The position numbers and the translations under genes are program-made. A stretch of DNA of 64,000 nucleotides from Kitasatospora sp. NBC_00315. Lineage in GTDB: Bacteria; Actinomycetota; Actinomycetes; Streptomycetales; Streptomycetaceae. Shown in pieces: positions 19,155-27,898 of the stretch. Position 1 is the stretch's first letter, and every line of letters begins with the position of its first letter. The stretch covers positions 8,060,001 to 8,124,000 of the forward strand of contig NZ_CP108025.1 of the NCBI RefSeq assembly GCF_041435095.1, written 5' to 3'. The notes beneath the pieces were generated by a model. That model was not told the origin of the DNA. It made no database searches and saw only the letters and a list, made by a program, of their open reading frames with translations.

Positions 19155-20108
19155 TCAAAGTGGCCGCGTGGATGTGCGGGTGGAGCGGCCGGACGGCGCG
19201 GGCGATGAGGCGCCGGACATGGTCAGCGTGGTGCGCGCCAGCCCGCGCAGCCAGGCGTGGGCGTGGTCGGTTTCGTAGCGCTGATGCCACGACAGGTACA
19301 CGGATGCCGAGGGCAGTTCGAGTGGCAGGGGGAGCACGACCATGCCGAGGTCGGTGACCGCGGAGCGCGTGGTGGCTTCGGGGACGCTGACCAGGAGATC
19401 GGAACTGCGCGCGAACTCCAGCGCGGCCGCTTCGGTGGGGGCGGTCGCGACCACGCGGCGGCTGAGGCCGAGCCGAGCGAGGGCGTCATCGAGGGCATTG
19501 CTGACGTTTCCACGTCGAGAGACGGTGACGTGTTCGGCGGCGGCGTACTGCTGCGCGGTGACGGTTGTGACGCGGGTGAGGGGATGCCCCTGCCTCACGG
19601 CGATGACCAGGCGGGTCTCGCCCACGTTCTCGGCACGGATGTCAGGTGCGCTCGGACGGTTGGCGTTCGCCTCCAGGTCGACCTCGCCGCGCCGCAAGCC
19701 GGGGGTGTCGGTGCTCGATTCCGCGACGAAGCGCAATCGCACGCCCGGTGCCTGCCCGCGCACTGCCGCGAGCAGTGCGGGGCCGCTCAGGGCGACCAGA
19801 GAATCGTGCCAGCGGAGTGTGAAGGTGCGCTCCAGCGTCGCCAGATCGAGTTCACGGCTCGGTGCCAGCACGCCCTGGACCTGGTGCAGAAGCTCGTGCA
19901 CCTGCCCCCGGACGGCGATCGCATACGGCGTCGGTGTCATCGTCCGGCCTGTGCGCACCAGGATCTGATCCCCGGTCGTGTGCCGGATCCGGCCGAGGCT
20001 CCGGCTCATCGCGGGGGCGGTGACATGAAGGCGCGCGGCCGCACCGGCCACGCTGCCCTCCTCCAGCAGGGCGTCGAGCGCGGTGAGCAGATTCAGATCC
20101 AATTGCAT
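19155..20108 (-). CDS. LysR family transcriptional regulator
   Basis: DNA-binding regulator of 317 residues. The N-terminal winged helix is LNLLTALDALLEEGSVAGAA with the recognition segment VTAPAMSRSLGRIR; the effector domain spans about 95-300. The ATG at 20108 begins MQLDLNLLTALD as the family requires. The tail after residue 295 is Ser/Pro/Arg-rich and unlike LysR. It is transcribed divergently from the inositol-monophosphatase-like gene with 137 bases between them, the classic arrangement for a LysR regulator controlling its neighbour. Confidence 0.92.
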   Translation of the reverse strand: MQLDLNLLTALDALLEEGSVAGAAARLHVTAPAMSRSLGRIRHTTGDQILVRTGRTMTPTPYAIAVRGQVHELLHQVQGVLAPSRELDLATLERTFTLRWHDSLVALSGPALLAAVRGQAPGVRLRFVAESSTDTPGLRRGEVDLEANANRPSAPDIRAENVGETRLVIAVRQGHPLTRVTTVTAQQYAAAEHVTVSRRGNVSNALDDALARLGLSRRVVATAPTEAAALEFARSSDLLVSVPEATTRSAVTDLGMVVLPLPLELPSASVYLSWHQRYETDHAHAWLRGLARTTLTMSGASSPAPSGRSTRTSTRPL

Positions 20109-20245
20109 GTGAGTAACTCTAAGCGTTCCTGACATGCATTTGAAGTTAATGAAGGGGCTGCCTATCTTCGAGACGAGAGCGCACGACGGAACGCACCAGG
20201 TCCGCCCGACCGGCCTCATCCCCCTCCTCAGACAGGAGCACCGCC
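20109..20245. promoter_or_regulatory. Divergent LysR promoter/operator region
   Basis: This 137-base gap lies between the LysR gene and its divergent neighbour. It is more AT-rich than its surroundings (AACTCTAAGCGTT and TTTGAAGTTAATGAAGG at about 20115-20155), where LysR T-N11-A half sites and both promoters would be expected. No exact palindrome was found. Confidence 0.5.
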
Positions 20246-21064
20246 ATGTCCGAATCGCTTCAGACCACCGACCTCGCCGCCTCCGACGCCGACCTGCTCA
20301 CCCGGACCGCGATCGCCTTGCGCGCGGCCGGCTCCGCGCTGCGCGAGCGCTACGGTGACGTGGTCCGCCACCGGACCCGCGAAGAGCTGATGCGCGCGCT
20401 CGCCGCCAACGACGACGCCGTCCTCGACATCCTGCGCCCCCGCCTCACGCACCTGCGCCCGCAGGCCGGCTGGGTGGAGGACGAGCTCGACGGCGGGGCA
20501 CTGCCGCCCGGAGAATGGTGGGTCGTGGATCCGGCCGAGGGCAACGTCAACCACCTGCACGCCCTGCCGGAATGGGCGGTTACCGCCACCCTCGTGCGCG
20601 ACAACCGGCCGGTCCTCACCGCGGTCCACCTTCCGTTGACCGGCGAGACCTACACCGCGCTCACCGGCGCGGGCGCCCATCTCGACGGCCGGCCGCTGCA
20701 CGTCTCCCCGACCACGGACCTCGGCCTGAGCATCGTGGCCACCAGCCAGGCCCGGCCCGACGAGGACGAGAAGGTCGTGCGACGCGTCGGATCCGCGATC
20801 ACCGCGATGCTCCTCGACGCGCTCGTCGTGCGCACCGCCGTGCCCGCGACCCTGCACCTGGTGAACGTGGCCGCCGGCCGGATCGACGGCTTCTGGCAGT
20901 TCGCCGGCGCCCGCGCGGACCTGCTTCCCGGGGTGCTGCTCGTCACCGAGGCGGGCGGACGGATCTCCGACGCGGAGGGCCGCCCCTGGACACCGCAGAG
21001 CGAAAGCTTCCTCGCGACCGCGCCCGGCGTCCACGCCGAGGCCCTCGCCACGCTCGCGCGCTGA
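20246..21064 (+). CDS. Inositol monophosphatase family protein, altered metal site
   Basis: A 272-residue member of the Mg-dependent sugar-phosphatase superfamily. The scaffold is clear: VEDELDGG supplies the first acidic cluster and WWVVDPAEGNVNHLHALPEW replaces the canonical DPxDGTxN. The C-terminal region reads FAGARADLLPGVLLVTEAGGRISD, where WDxxAG is expected. The second Asp of the DxxD motif is Glu and Thr is Asn, so catalysis may be changed or lost. It begins a short operon with the NpdG-like gene 41 bases downstream and is probably under the divergent LysR regulator. Confidence 0.8.
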   Translation: MSESLQTTDLAASDADLLTRTAIALRAAGSALRERYGDVVRHRTREELMRALAANDDAVLDILRPRLTHLRPQAGWVEDELDGGALPPGEWWVVDPAEGNVNHLHALPEWAVTATLVRDNRPVLTAVHLPLTGETYTALTGAGAHLDGRPLHVSPTTDLGLSIVATSQARPDEDEKVVRRVGSAITAMLLDALVVRTAVPATLHLVNVAAGRIDGFWQFAGARADLLPGVLLVTEAGGRISDAEGRPWTPQSESFLATAPGVHAEALATLAR

Positions 21065-21105
21065 CCGCACATCACGACTCACCCGTACGGAAGGACCACC
21101 TCCTC

Positions 21106-21702
21106 ATGACCACGATCGCAGTTCTCGGAAACGGCCGCGTCGGCGGCAACCTGGCCACAGCCCTCACTCGGGCAGGACATCAGGTGACGGTGGCGGACCG
21201 CTCGCCCGGAGCCGCCTCCCGCGCTGCCCGGACAGCCGAGGTCGTCATCAACGCCACCCCGGGCGCCGGCTCGCTGGAGCGGCTCGTCGCCCTGCGCGAG
21301 GAGCTACAGGGCAAGATCCTCCTCGATGTCTCCAACGCCACCGTCGACGGACCGGACGGACTACCCGCCGACCTGCTCTACCCCGGCTCGAGCCTCGCCG
21401 AGCAACTCCAGGAAGCACTGACCGAAACGCACGTCGTCAAGGCACTCAACACCATGCTCTTCCCAGTGATGACCGCACCGGCCATACTCACCCAGGCGCC
21501 GGACGCCTTCCTCTCCGGCGAGAACCCGCAGGCCAAGCAGACCGTCCGCGAACTGCTCACCGACCTCGGCTGGCGCACGGAGTGGATCACCGACCTCGGC
21601 GGGATCCAGACCGCCCGCGCCACGGAGGCCGCGATCCTGTTCGTGCCGCACGTGATTCGGTCCAGCGGATTCACGCCCTTCGCGATCTCGATCGCCCGCT
21701 GA
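21106..21702 (+). CDS. NADPH-dependent F420 reductase-like (NpdG/ProC-type) protein
   Basis: A Rossmann-fold oxidoreductase of 198 residues with IAVLGNGRVGGNLATALTRAG at the N terminus and VVINATPGAGSLE, DVSNATVDGPDG and VVKALNTMLFPVM as in NpdG-like coenzyme F420 / NADP-binding proteins. Basic residues after strand 2 (VADRSPGAASRAAR) favour NADP(H). Start ATG 21106 is preceded by GGAAGGACC; the longer open frame back to 20515 overlaps the phosphatase gene and is rejected. Second gene of the LysR-controlled pair. Real substrate unknown. Confidence 0.82.
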   Translation: MTTIAVLGNGRVGGNLATALTRAGHQVTVADRSPGAASRAARTAEVVINATPGAGSLERLVALREELQGKILLDVSNATVDGPDGLPADLLYPGSSLAEQLQEALTETHVVKALNTMLFPVMTAPAILTQAPDAFLSGENPQAKQTVRELLTDLGWRTEWITDLGGIQTARATEAAILFVPHVIRSSGFTPFAISIAR

Positions 21703-21853
21703 CAGCGGCCAGTTGGACGGGCGAGAGCCCGGGACGCGCGTCTCGCGGGTACCAGCCGGCGAAGTCCTCGTCACACCACAGCCCGTGCTCCGGAACCGGC
21801 CGTGCGCGGGCGCCACCCGCACCTCGTTCCGCGGGGCAGGGATCGGCGGGTGC

Positions 21854-21923
21854 GCCCCTGCCGTCGCCCCTGCCGTCGCCCCTGCCGTCGCCCCTGCCGT
21901 CGCCCCCGCCGTCGCCCCCGCCG
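21854..21923 (+). repeat. 12-bp tandem repeat, about six units
   Basis: GCCCCTGCCGTC is repeated four times (21854-21901), followed by two copies with C for T. It lies between the NpdG-like gene and the glycosylase-like gene, in a gap with no other feature. Slippage-prone sequence; a coding role is not supported. Confidence 0.85.
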
Positions 21924-21978
21924 CGGGCGATGCCCGGGGCCGCGCGCGGAGCCCGGGTCGGACGGGCACCATGGGCGT

Positions 21979-22449
21979 GTGCAGACCTTCCTGCCTTTTG
22001 CGGATTTCACCGCGTCCGCCGCGGCGCTCGACCAGCGGCGGCTCGGGAAGCAGCGGGTGGAGGCCCTCCAGGTGCTGCGGGGGCTCATCGTCCCCGGCTA
22101 CGGGTGGCGCCACCACCCGGCGGTGCGCATGTGGACGGGGTACGAGGAGGCGCTCGTGCGCTACGGGCTGGAGATCTGCGGGGTCTGGACCGCTGAGGGT
22201 CGCCGGGACTCCTGCGCGGTCTCTCTCGCCGAGGGCCTGCGCTCCTGCGGGCAGGGGCCTGCGCGGTCGCAGAAGGAGTTGGCTCGCGCGGGAGAGATCC
22301 CGCCGTGGCTGGGGACGGACGCCTTCCACCGCAGCCACCAGTCCTCACTCGTCCGTAAGGACCCGGGCTTCTACCGGTCCCGTTTTCCGGGCGTGCCCGA
22401 CGACCTGCCCTACGTCTGGCCCGCTTCGGACCGCGGTCGGCACGCCTGA
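21979..22449 (+). CDS. MSMEG_6728 family protein (pyrimidine-dimer glycosylase-like)
   Basis: A 156-residue protein starting at GTG 21979 with VQTFLPFADFTASAAALDQ, then RLGKQRVEALQVLRGL, YGWRHHPAVRMWTGYEEAL and HRSHQSSLVRKDPGFYR. This is the pattern of the actinobacterial MSMEG_6728 group, which is distantly related to T4 endonuclease V-type pyrimidine dimer glycosylases. A DNA-repair role is family inference, not shown here. The start is chosen because the conserved QTFLP begins at residue 2. No operon partners. Confidence 0.72.
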   Translation: MQTFLPFADFTASAAALDQRRLGKQRVEALQVLRGLIVPGYGWRHHPAVRMWTGYEEALVRYGLEICGVWTAEGRRDSCAVSLAEGLRSCGQGPARSQKELARAGEIPPWLGTDAFHRSHQSSLVRKDPGFYRSRFPGVPDDLPYVWPASDRGRHA

Positions 22450-22955
22450 CCCGCGAGCGACGGCGGCGCCCGAGCGTCGCGTCATGGGCGGAGACCGCGG
22501 CCGGGCCGCCCCCGGTGACCTCCCGGTACGGCCCGGCCGGACGGCTCGGAACCGAAGGCGGACCCCGACCGTGCCCGCGGCGCTCCGGGCCCCACCCGGC
22601 CGGACGAACCGGAGTAGCACCGCCAGGCATGGTCGGGGCCCGGGGTCGGTCCCCACCTGGGCGAGTGGGTCAGGCACAGCACCGCCTGGCCGACTCGCCC
22701 GGGCGAGGGCCGACCTCCCGTGCCCCGGCCGGATCGATCCGGTGTTCTCCCACCGGATACCCCGGAGCACCCCCGGCCCCTCTCCGAGAGCGGACCCCCT
22801 GCACCCGGACCCCCTGCACCCGGATCTCCCCTACCTGGACCCCTGCACCCGGATCTCCTCCACCGAGAAGGTCGCTCCGGGAAGGTCGTACCCGGAGCGG
22901 GGCGCGGACCGGCAGGTGCCGGTGATCCGCTCCGGTCCCTCTCCGGGGCGGGCGG
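22450..22955. repeat. Gene-free stretch with 15-bp degenerate tandem repeat
   Basis: About 500 bases between the glycosylase-like gene and the first GH6 gene. Five units of about 15 bases resembling CGGACCCCCTGCACC run from 22791 to 22864; the first two are identical and the rest are diverged. No ORF has family resemblance. Confidence 0.6.
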
Positions 22956-24248
22956 TCAGCGCAGGTTGAGATTGAAGGTCAGCGCCGGGACGGCGTTCCG
23001 GACGAGGGACGCCGCCTGGTCGGCCCACCAGGCGCCGGCGGCGGGGTCCACGACGCCGTACTCGGGGTCGACGGTGCCGCCGGGGATGCTGCGGTTGCAC
23101 TGGCCGTCGGACTGGCCCACGGTCTTGACCCAGAGGAAGGCGTCCACCAGCGGGACGCCGGTGTCGGCGGTGGGTCGGGCGCCGATGCCGCGGTCGGGTG
23201 CGTTGCACCAGGTCTGCGGGTCGCCCGTGTACTTGCCCGGGGGCGGGGTCCACGCGCCGCGGCCGTTGCGGCTGGTGTCGACGACGAAGTGGGTGAGCTG
23301 GTCGGTGGGCGGGGTGCCGGCGTTCTGCTGGAACCAGTCGTCGGTCCAGTGCCAGGTGGTCGCGTCGTCCGGGTCCACCGCATGACCCGGCTGTCCGTCG
23401 TTCGGGGCGTTCGGGGAGTAGTACTGGCCGGCGCACCAGTCGGCGTGACCGTTGGCCCAGGCCGGCCCCTTGGTGGCGAACCAGAGGCAGTCGGAGACCC
23501 AGGTGCCGTAGTGGGTGTTCAGGTCGGTGGCCAGGTTGTTGGAGACGTTGAGCGAGAACCCCTGGGTGCGGGCCACGCCGGCCTGGATCAGACGCTGGGC
23601 GATGTCGCCGACGCTCCTCCAGTGGCTGTTGCCCGCGTCCAGGTAGACGGAGGTGCCCGGCTGTCCTTCGAGGGCGTCGATTGCGGCGTTGAGGTCGCCG
23701 ATGCGGCCGGAGGTGAGGGCGCCGGTGGGATCGGAGTCGGGGCCGCAGTCGGAGGGCAGGTTCGCGAGGCCGTCCGGTTCCAGCACGACGACGGCCTTGC
23801 CGTTGCCGATGCCCTGCGCGAAGGCCTTGATCCACGCCTGGTACTCGGCGTCGGACTGCGCTCCGCCGGCGGAGTACAGCGAGCAGTCGCGCAGCGGGAT
23901 GTTGTAGGCGACGAGCGAGGGGACGGTGCCGGTACGCCGGGCGTCCCGCATCAGCTTCTCCACCTTGCTCCTGACCTCGGCGGGGGTGCCGCCGGTGAAC
24001 CAGGTGGCCTCCGGCCAGCTCGCCAGCTTCGCCATCGTCGCGGCGCCGGCCAGGTCGTGGTTCTTCAGGTCGGTGACGGCCTGGTGGGCGGCGTCGCTGT
24101 CGGGGTCGACGTGGAAGCGGGTCCCGGCGGGCAGGGTGTGGTCGGCGGCCGTCGGCGGTGCGGGTGCGGCCGTGGCGGGGGCGGCGAGGCCGAGTACCAG
24201 CGCGACGGCGGCGGCGGGGAGCACGGTTCTGGGCAGGCGGTGTGTCAT
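22956..24248 (-). CDS. Secreted glycoside hydrolase family 6 cellulase (exo-type candidate)
   Basis: A 430-residue beta-1,4-glucanase with Sec signal peptide (LPRTVLPAAAVALVLGLAAP, cleavage near ATAA). GH6 motifs: VAYNIPLRDCSLYSAGG with the conserved Asp, VVLEPDGLANLP with the catalytic-acid Asp, and FLWVKTVGQSDGQC near the C terminus. Compared with the neighbouring GH6 it has extra segments (WVSDCLWFATKGPAWANGH, GQYYSPNAPNDGQ), the kind of loops that roof the tunnel in cellobiohydrolases, so exo action is likely. No carbohydrate-binding module is attached, which is unusual for streptomycete GH6. Tandem with the second GH6 (124-base gap) and near the LacI regulator. Confidence 0.93.
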   Translation of the reverse strand: MTHRLPRTVLPAAAVALVLGLAAPATAAPAPPTAADHTLPAGTRFHVDPDSDAAHQAVTDLKNHDLAGAATMAKLASWPEATWFTGGTPAEVRSKVEKLMRDARRTGTVPSLVAYNIPLRDCSLYSAGGAQSDAEYQAWIKAFAQGIGNGKAVVVLEPDGLANLPSDCGPDSDPTGALTSGRIGDLNAAIDALEGQPGTSVYLDAGNSHWRSVGDIAQRLIQAGVARTQGFSLNVSNNLATDLNTHYGTWVSDCLWFATKGPAWANGHADWCAGQYYSPNAPNDGQPGHAVDPDDATTWHWTDDWFQQNAGTPPTDQLTHFVVDTSRNGRGAWTPPPGKYTGDPQTWCNAPDRGIGARPTADTGVPLVDAFLWVKTVGQSDGQCNRSIPGGTVDPEYGVVDPAAGAWWADQAASLVRNAVPALTFNLNLR

Positions 24249-24372
24249 CAGGTTCCTCGGGCTTCGGGGTGCGGTCGAAGGTAGTGGCGGGAGGCCCGGC
24301 GCGCCGGGTACGGGTCGTGGCGCGCCGGGCCGGGCTGTGCGGGTGGCTGCGGCCTTCAGCCGTGGGAGGGGC

Positions 24373-25335
24373 TCAGTAGCCGTAGATCATCTTGTAGGCG
24401 ACCTCGGGGAGGAACTGGCCCGCGGCCGAGCCCGCTCCGACGCCGCAGTTGCCGTCGGACTCGCCCGGAGCCTTGATCCACAGCAGCATCTCGGCGCCAC
24501 CGCCGAGCTGGGTGGGAGTGCCGGTCTTCCGGCCTGCGGGGTTGCACCAGGTGCCGTTCGAGCCGTTGCCGTTGCGGCTGGTGTCGACGGTGAAGGGCTT
24601 GGTGTAGCCGTAGGAGGACTTGAGGGTCGAGTTGACCGAACCGGCGTAGGCGGTGTTCTCGGCGGTGGTGTAGAAGTTGGAGACGTTCAGGGAGAAGCCG
24701 TGGGTGCGGCTGAGGCCGGCGGCGTTCAGGTGCTGGGCCATCGTGGACGAGCTGATCCAGCCGGGGTTTCCGGCGTCGAGGTAGACCCAGGTGTTCGGGG
24801 CCTTGTTGTTGAACTGGGTGATGGCGTTGTTGAGCAGGGCGTTGCGGCTGGAGATCTGGGCGGACGTCATGCAGCTCTGGTCGCCGAGCGCGTCGGGTTC
24901 GAGGACGACGACGGCGGGACGGCTGCCGATGCCGCTCGCGAAGGCCGCGATCCAGGTGTCGTAGGCGGCGGCGGATCCCGCGCCGCCGGCGGACTGGCCG
25001 CCGCAGATGTCGCGGTCCGGGATGTTGTAGGCGACCAGGACGGGCAGCTTGCCCGCGGCCTGGGCCGCGCCCACGTAGGCGCCGGTGGCGGTGCCGATGG
25101 TGCCGCTCCAGTTGCCGAACCAACGGGCCATCGGCTTGGCCGCGATGGAGGCGCTGATGGCGGCGGCGCGTCCGTCGCCGGGGTTGGCGGCGGCCCACGC
25201 GGCAGCGCTGCTGCCGGGGTCCACGTAGAAGCCGTTGGTGCTGGACACGGGATCCGCGTGCGCGGCGGTGGGGGCCGCGAGCGCGAGCGGAAGGGCGAGC
25301 AGGATCGCTGCGGTCAGACGGGTGGGCCTGCGCAT
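24373..25335 (-). CDS. Secreted GH6 endoglucanase
   Basis: A 320-residue compact GH6 enzyme. The signal peptide is RLTAAILLALPLALAAPTAAHA. Catalytic motifs are VAYNIPDRDICGGQSAGG, VVLEPDALGDQSC with the acid Asp, and LLWIKAPGESDGNC. The short loops between them match endo-type Cel6A/CelA1 rather than cellobiohydrolase. No CBM. ATG 25335 is chosen because the signal peptide begins there (AGAGG upstream). Upstream lies a GGAAGCGCTTCC operator (25517) and the divergent LacI gene, so cello-oligosaccharide induction is probable. With the exo-type GH6 downstream it would give endo/exo synergy on cellulose. Confidence 0.94.
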   Translation of the reverse strand: MRRPTRLTAAILLALPLALAAPTAAHADPVSSTNGFYVDPGSSAAAWAAANPGDGRAAAISASIAAKPMARWFGNWSGTIGTATGAYVGAAQAAGKLPVLVAYNIPDRDICGGQSAGGAGSAAAYDTWIAAFASGIGSRPAVVVLEPDALGDQSCMTSAQISSRNALLNNAITQFNNKAPNTWVYLDAGNPGWISSSTMAQHLNAAGLSRTHGFSLNVSNFYTTAENTAYAGSVNSTLKSSYGYTKPFTVDTSRNGNGSNGTWCNPAGRKTGTPTQLGGGAEMLLWIKAPGESDGNCGVGAGSAAGQFLPEVAYKMIYGY

Positions 25336-25516
25336 GGTGGGGCCTCTTCTCGGGTGGGGGATCGCCGTGCCGCCGCGTTGGGGGCGGCGGGCGCGACGTC
25401 GGGCGGGACGCGGTGGTGGTGGCCCGGAGCGTCGGGGGCAGTCGGCGGACCGGCCGCAAGGACCGGCCGCTGAGTGCGTCCAGCGCCCAGGTGGGACGCC
25501 CGGGAATGCCTCTTGT

Positions 25517-25528
25517 GGAAGCGCTTCC
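25517..25528. promoter_or_regulatory. LacI-family operator, GH6 side
   Basis: Perfect 12-bp palindrome GGAAGCGCTTCC with CG at the centre, followed by GGTTGGATTCG. It is about 180 bases upstream of the GH6 start and is repeated on the regulator side with a related tail. Confidence 0.8.
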
Positions 25529-25648
25529 GGTTGGATTCGAGCGAACATCCGCCGCGGGGCAATCGTGAAGCCGCCTTCCAGCCCGTGTCAAGACGCCGAC
25601 GGCGCTTGCTCTTCACGAGGAGGGCTGATCCTTGTACTGTCCAGATAT

Positions 25649-25660
25649 GGAAGCGCTTCC
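25649..25660. promoter_or_regulatory. LacI-family operator, regulator side
   Basis: Second perfect GGAAGCGCTTCC, followed by GGTTCGGTTCG, about 70 bases upstream of the LacI GTG. The two sites are 132 bases apart in the same orientation, so autoregulation plus looping across the divergent promoters is plausible. Confidence 0.8.
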
Positions 25661-25729
25661 GGTTCGGTTCGGCCGGATTCCCACCGGGGCGCTACCCTCC
25701 TGAAGGTACCGAGACCGGAGTGAACTGCC

Positions 25730-26764
25730 GTGACAGACGAATCGACGCGCCGACGGCCCACCCTGGACGAGGTGGCCGAGCGGGCGGGTGTCTCCCGGAC
25801 CGCGGCGTCGCGGGTGCTCAACAACGCACCCCACGTCAGCCGCGACAAACGGGAGGCCGTCCAACGCGCGATCAGGGAGATGGGCTACGTGCCCAACCCC
25901 ACCGCCCGGGCACTCGCGACGCAACAGGCCGGCGCGGTGGCCCTCATCGTGGCGGGCGACGATCCCGCGGTCTTCGCCGACCCGTTCTTCGGCCAGGTCG
26001 TCGCCGGCGCCACCACGGTACTGGAGGAGACCGACCTCCACCTGGTGCTCTGCCTGGCCACCTCCGCCCGGGGACAGCAGCGTGTGCGCCAACTGCTGCA
26101 CACCCGCGCCGTCGACGGCGTCATGCTGATGGCCCTGCGCGAGGACGACCCGCTGACGAGGCTCGCTCAGGACGCGGGCATCCCCGCGGTCTTCGGCGGA
26201 CGACCGCTGGGGCAGGACGTCCCCTCCTTCGTGGACGTGGACAACGCCGGAGGCGCCCGGACCGCCACCGAGCATCTGATCTCACTCGGCCGCACCCGCA
26301 TCACGATGATCGCCGGCCCACTGGACACGCACGTCGGCCGGGATCGCCACCGCGGCTACCGCGAGGCCCTCACCCTGGCCGGGCTCGCCCCCCACGGTGA
26401 GGAACCCGGCGACTTCACCGAACTCAGCGGGATCAGCGCCATGGACGCACTCCTGGCCCGGCACCCGGACACCGACGCCGTCTTCGCCGCCAACGACAAC
26501 ATGGCGGCCGGCGCACTGAGAGCGCTGCGCCGCGCCGGCCGCGCCGTTCCTCGCGACGTCGCAGTCGTCGGCTTCGACGACCTGCCGGTCGCCGAGGTGT
26601 CCGATCCGCCGCTCACGACGATCCACCAGCCCATCCAGGCCCTCGGCCGGGAGATGACACGGATGCTCCTCGCCCTCGTCGCCGGCCGGGACCCGAGTTC
26701 GCTGATCCTGCCGACCCGGCTGGTCCAGCGCGAATCCACCGTGCAGACCGGCGGCCAGGGCTGA
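25730..26764 (+). CDS. LacI family transcriptional regulator (CebR-like)
   Basis: A 344-residue repressor. N-terminal helix-turn-helix: PTLDEVAERAGVSRTAASRV followed by the hinge helix ...MGYVPNPTARALATQ. Sugar-binding periplasmic-like domain from about residue 65, with DAVFAANDNMAAGALRALR and DVAVVGFDDLPVAEVSDPPL. Starts at GTG 25730, 70 bases after an operator palindrome. It is divergent from two GH6 genes, so it most likely represses cellulases until a cello-oligosaccharide binds, as CebR does. It differs from classical CebR in that the adjacent operators have A/T at the third and tenth positions of the 12-bp core (GGAAGCGCTTCC rather than GGGAGCGCTCCC). Confidence 0.9.
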   Translation: MTDESTRRRPTLDEVAERAGVSRTAASRVLNNAPHVSRDKREAVQRAIREMGYVPNPTARALATQQAGAVALIVAGDDPAVFADPFFGQVVAGATTVLEETDLHLVLCLATSARGQQRVRQLLHTRAVDGVMLMALREDDPLTRLAQDAGIPAVFGGRPLGQDVPSFVDVDNAGGARTATEHLISLGRTRITMIAGPLDTHVGRDRHRGYREALTLAGLAPHGEEPGDFTELSGISAMDALLARHPDTDAVFAANDNMAAGALRALRRAGRAVPRDVAVVGFDDLPVAEVSDPPLTTIHQPIQALGREMTRMLLALVAGRDPSSLILPTRLVQRESTVQTGGQG

Positions 26765-27128
26765 TCCCGACCTCCGACGGCGGCACGACCCGGCGAGGCG
26801 GGCACCCCCCCGCCCGGGCGAGGTCCCGGTCGGGAGCGCCCGCCGTCCTGACGGGGCGAGCGCCACCGCCCGTCGGCCCGCCCGTCGTTGCCGCCCACGA
26901 TCGCCACCCGAGGGTCTCGCAGCCGACGGCCGGCGCCGAATCCTCGCGCATGGGCGGGGGATCGAGCCGTCGCGGCGGCTCCGGGAGCGGCGGTGCGCAC
27001 GCCGAGCGGCACAGCGGCGATGGTGAGTACGAGGCCCGTGCGGCGATGTGGACCTGCTGCGCAGCGTGGTGGTGGTGTTCACCGCCTGCGCCACCGTCGG
27101 TCGGCGAGCTTGCTTCGGCCGGACGCAG
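26765..27128. other. Intergenic stretch, no supported gene
   Basis: About 360 bases between the convergent LacI and TetR genes. GC-rich with short inverted patches near 26770-26830 that could end transcription. No ORF with recognisable content on either strand. Confidence 0.5.
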
Positions 27129-27869
27129 TCAGGCGGGGCGGCTGAGGGCGGTGATGCCGGCGAGGATGAGGTCGATGCCCGTGAGGAACTGTTCCCGGTC
27201 GTCGTGCCGGCGCATCTGGTCGCTGATGTCATGGAGGAACGGATAGTCGTCCGGGTCGAGGCTCTGCCACGCCCTGGAGGCGGAGTCGAGGAACTCGGCG
27301 CGCTCTGCATCTGCCTGTGGAGCCGTGCCTTCGCGGGAGGCACCGGGGGGCTGGGCGTTCTGGCTGGTGGCACCGAGGATGTAGTGGACCAGCGTCGAGG
27401 TCGTGGCGAACCATGTGCGTCGCGGAATGCCCAGGGTGCGCACGTGCCGGCCGATGCTCTCGAAGACCCGTGGTGTCACGGCTCCCCAGGGGTTGCGGGT
27501 GATCTGCACGGCGAGCTGGGTCGCGAGCCAGGGGTGATCGGCGACGGCGTCGTACAGGCCGAGGGCGGCGGCGCGGATCTCGGCCCCGCCGGTACCGGCG
27601 GCCCCGGGAGCCGCCGCGGGTTCCTGCGGGGCGGGGAAGGCGGGAAGGGCGGCGGCGACGACGCTCCCGGTCGCGGCCTGCAGCAGATCGCCCATGGTGC
27701 CCACGTGGTGGTAGATGGCCCCGGACCCGGTGGACAGGCGCTCGGACAGTGCGCGGACCGTCAGGGCCTCCTCCCCGGCCGTGTCCAGCAACCCGACCGC
27801 CGCCTCGATGATGCGCTCGCGCGACAGCACCTGCCTGCGCCTTCGTGACTGGGGTGCCTGTGTGCTCAT
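27129..27869 (-). CDS. TetR family transcriptional regulator
   Basis: A 246-residue one-component repressor. The DNA-binding N terminus is LSRERIIEAAVGLLDTAGEE followed by LTVRALSERLSTGSGAIYHHVG, and a ligand-binding helical domain with a TetR_C-like HYILGATSQNAQ segment follows. The ATG at 27869 follows GATGAGGGC; the frame is open further upstream to 28148, but that part covers the operator and is not coding. It is divergent from the FAD monooxygenase, with a double palindrome between them, so it probably represses both itself and the monooxygenase. Confidence 0.92.
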   Translation of the reverse strand: MSTQAPQSRRRRQVLSRERIIEAAVGLLDTAGEEALTVRALSERLSTGSGAIYHHVGTMGDLLQAATGSVVAAALPAFPAPQEPAAAPGAAGTGGAEIRAAALGLYDAVADHPWLATQLAVQITRNPWGAVTPRVFESIGRHVRTLGIPRRTWFATTSTLVHYILGATSQNAQPPGASREGTAPQADAERAEFLDSASRAWQSLDPDDYPFLHDISDQMRRHDDREQFLTGIDLILAGITALSRPA

Positions 27870-27898
27870 GCCCTCATCCTGCCAGGCTTGGTGCGCTG

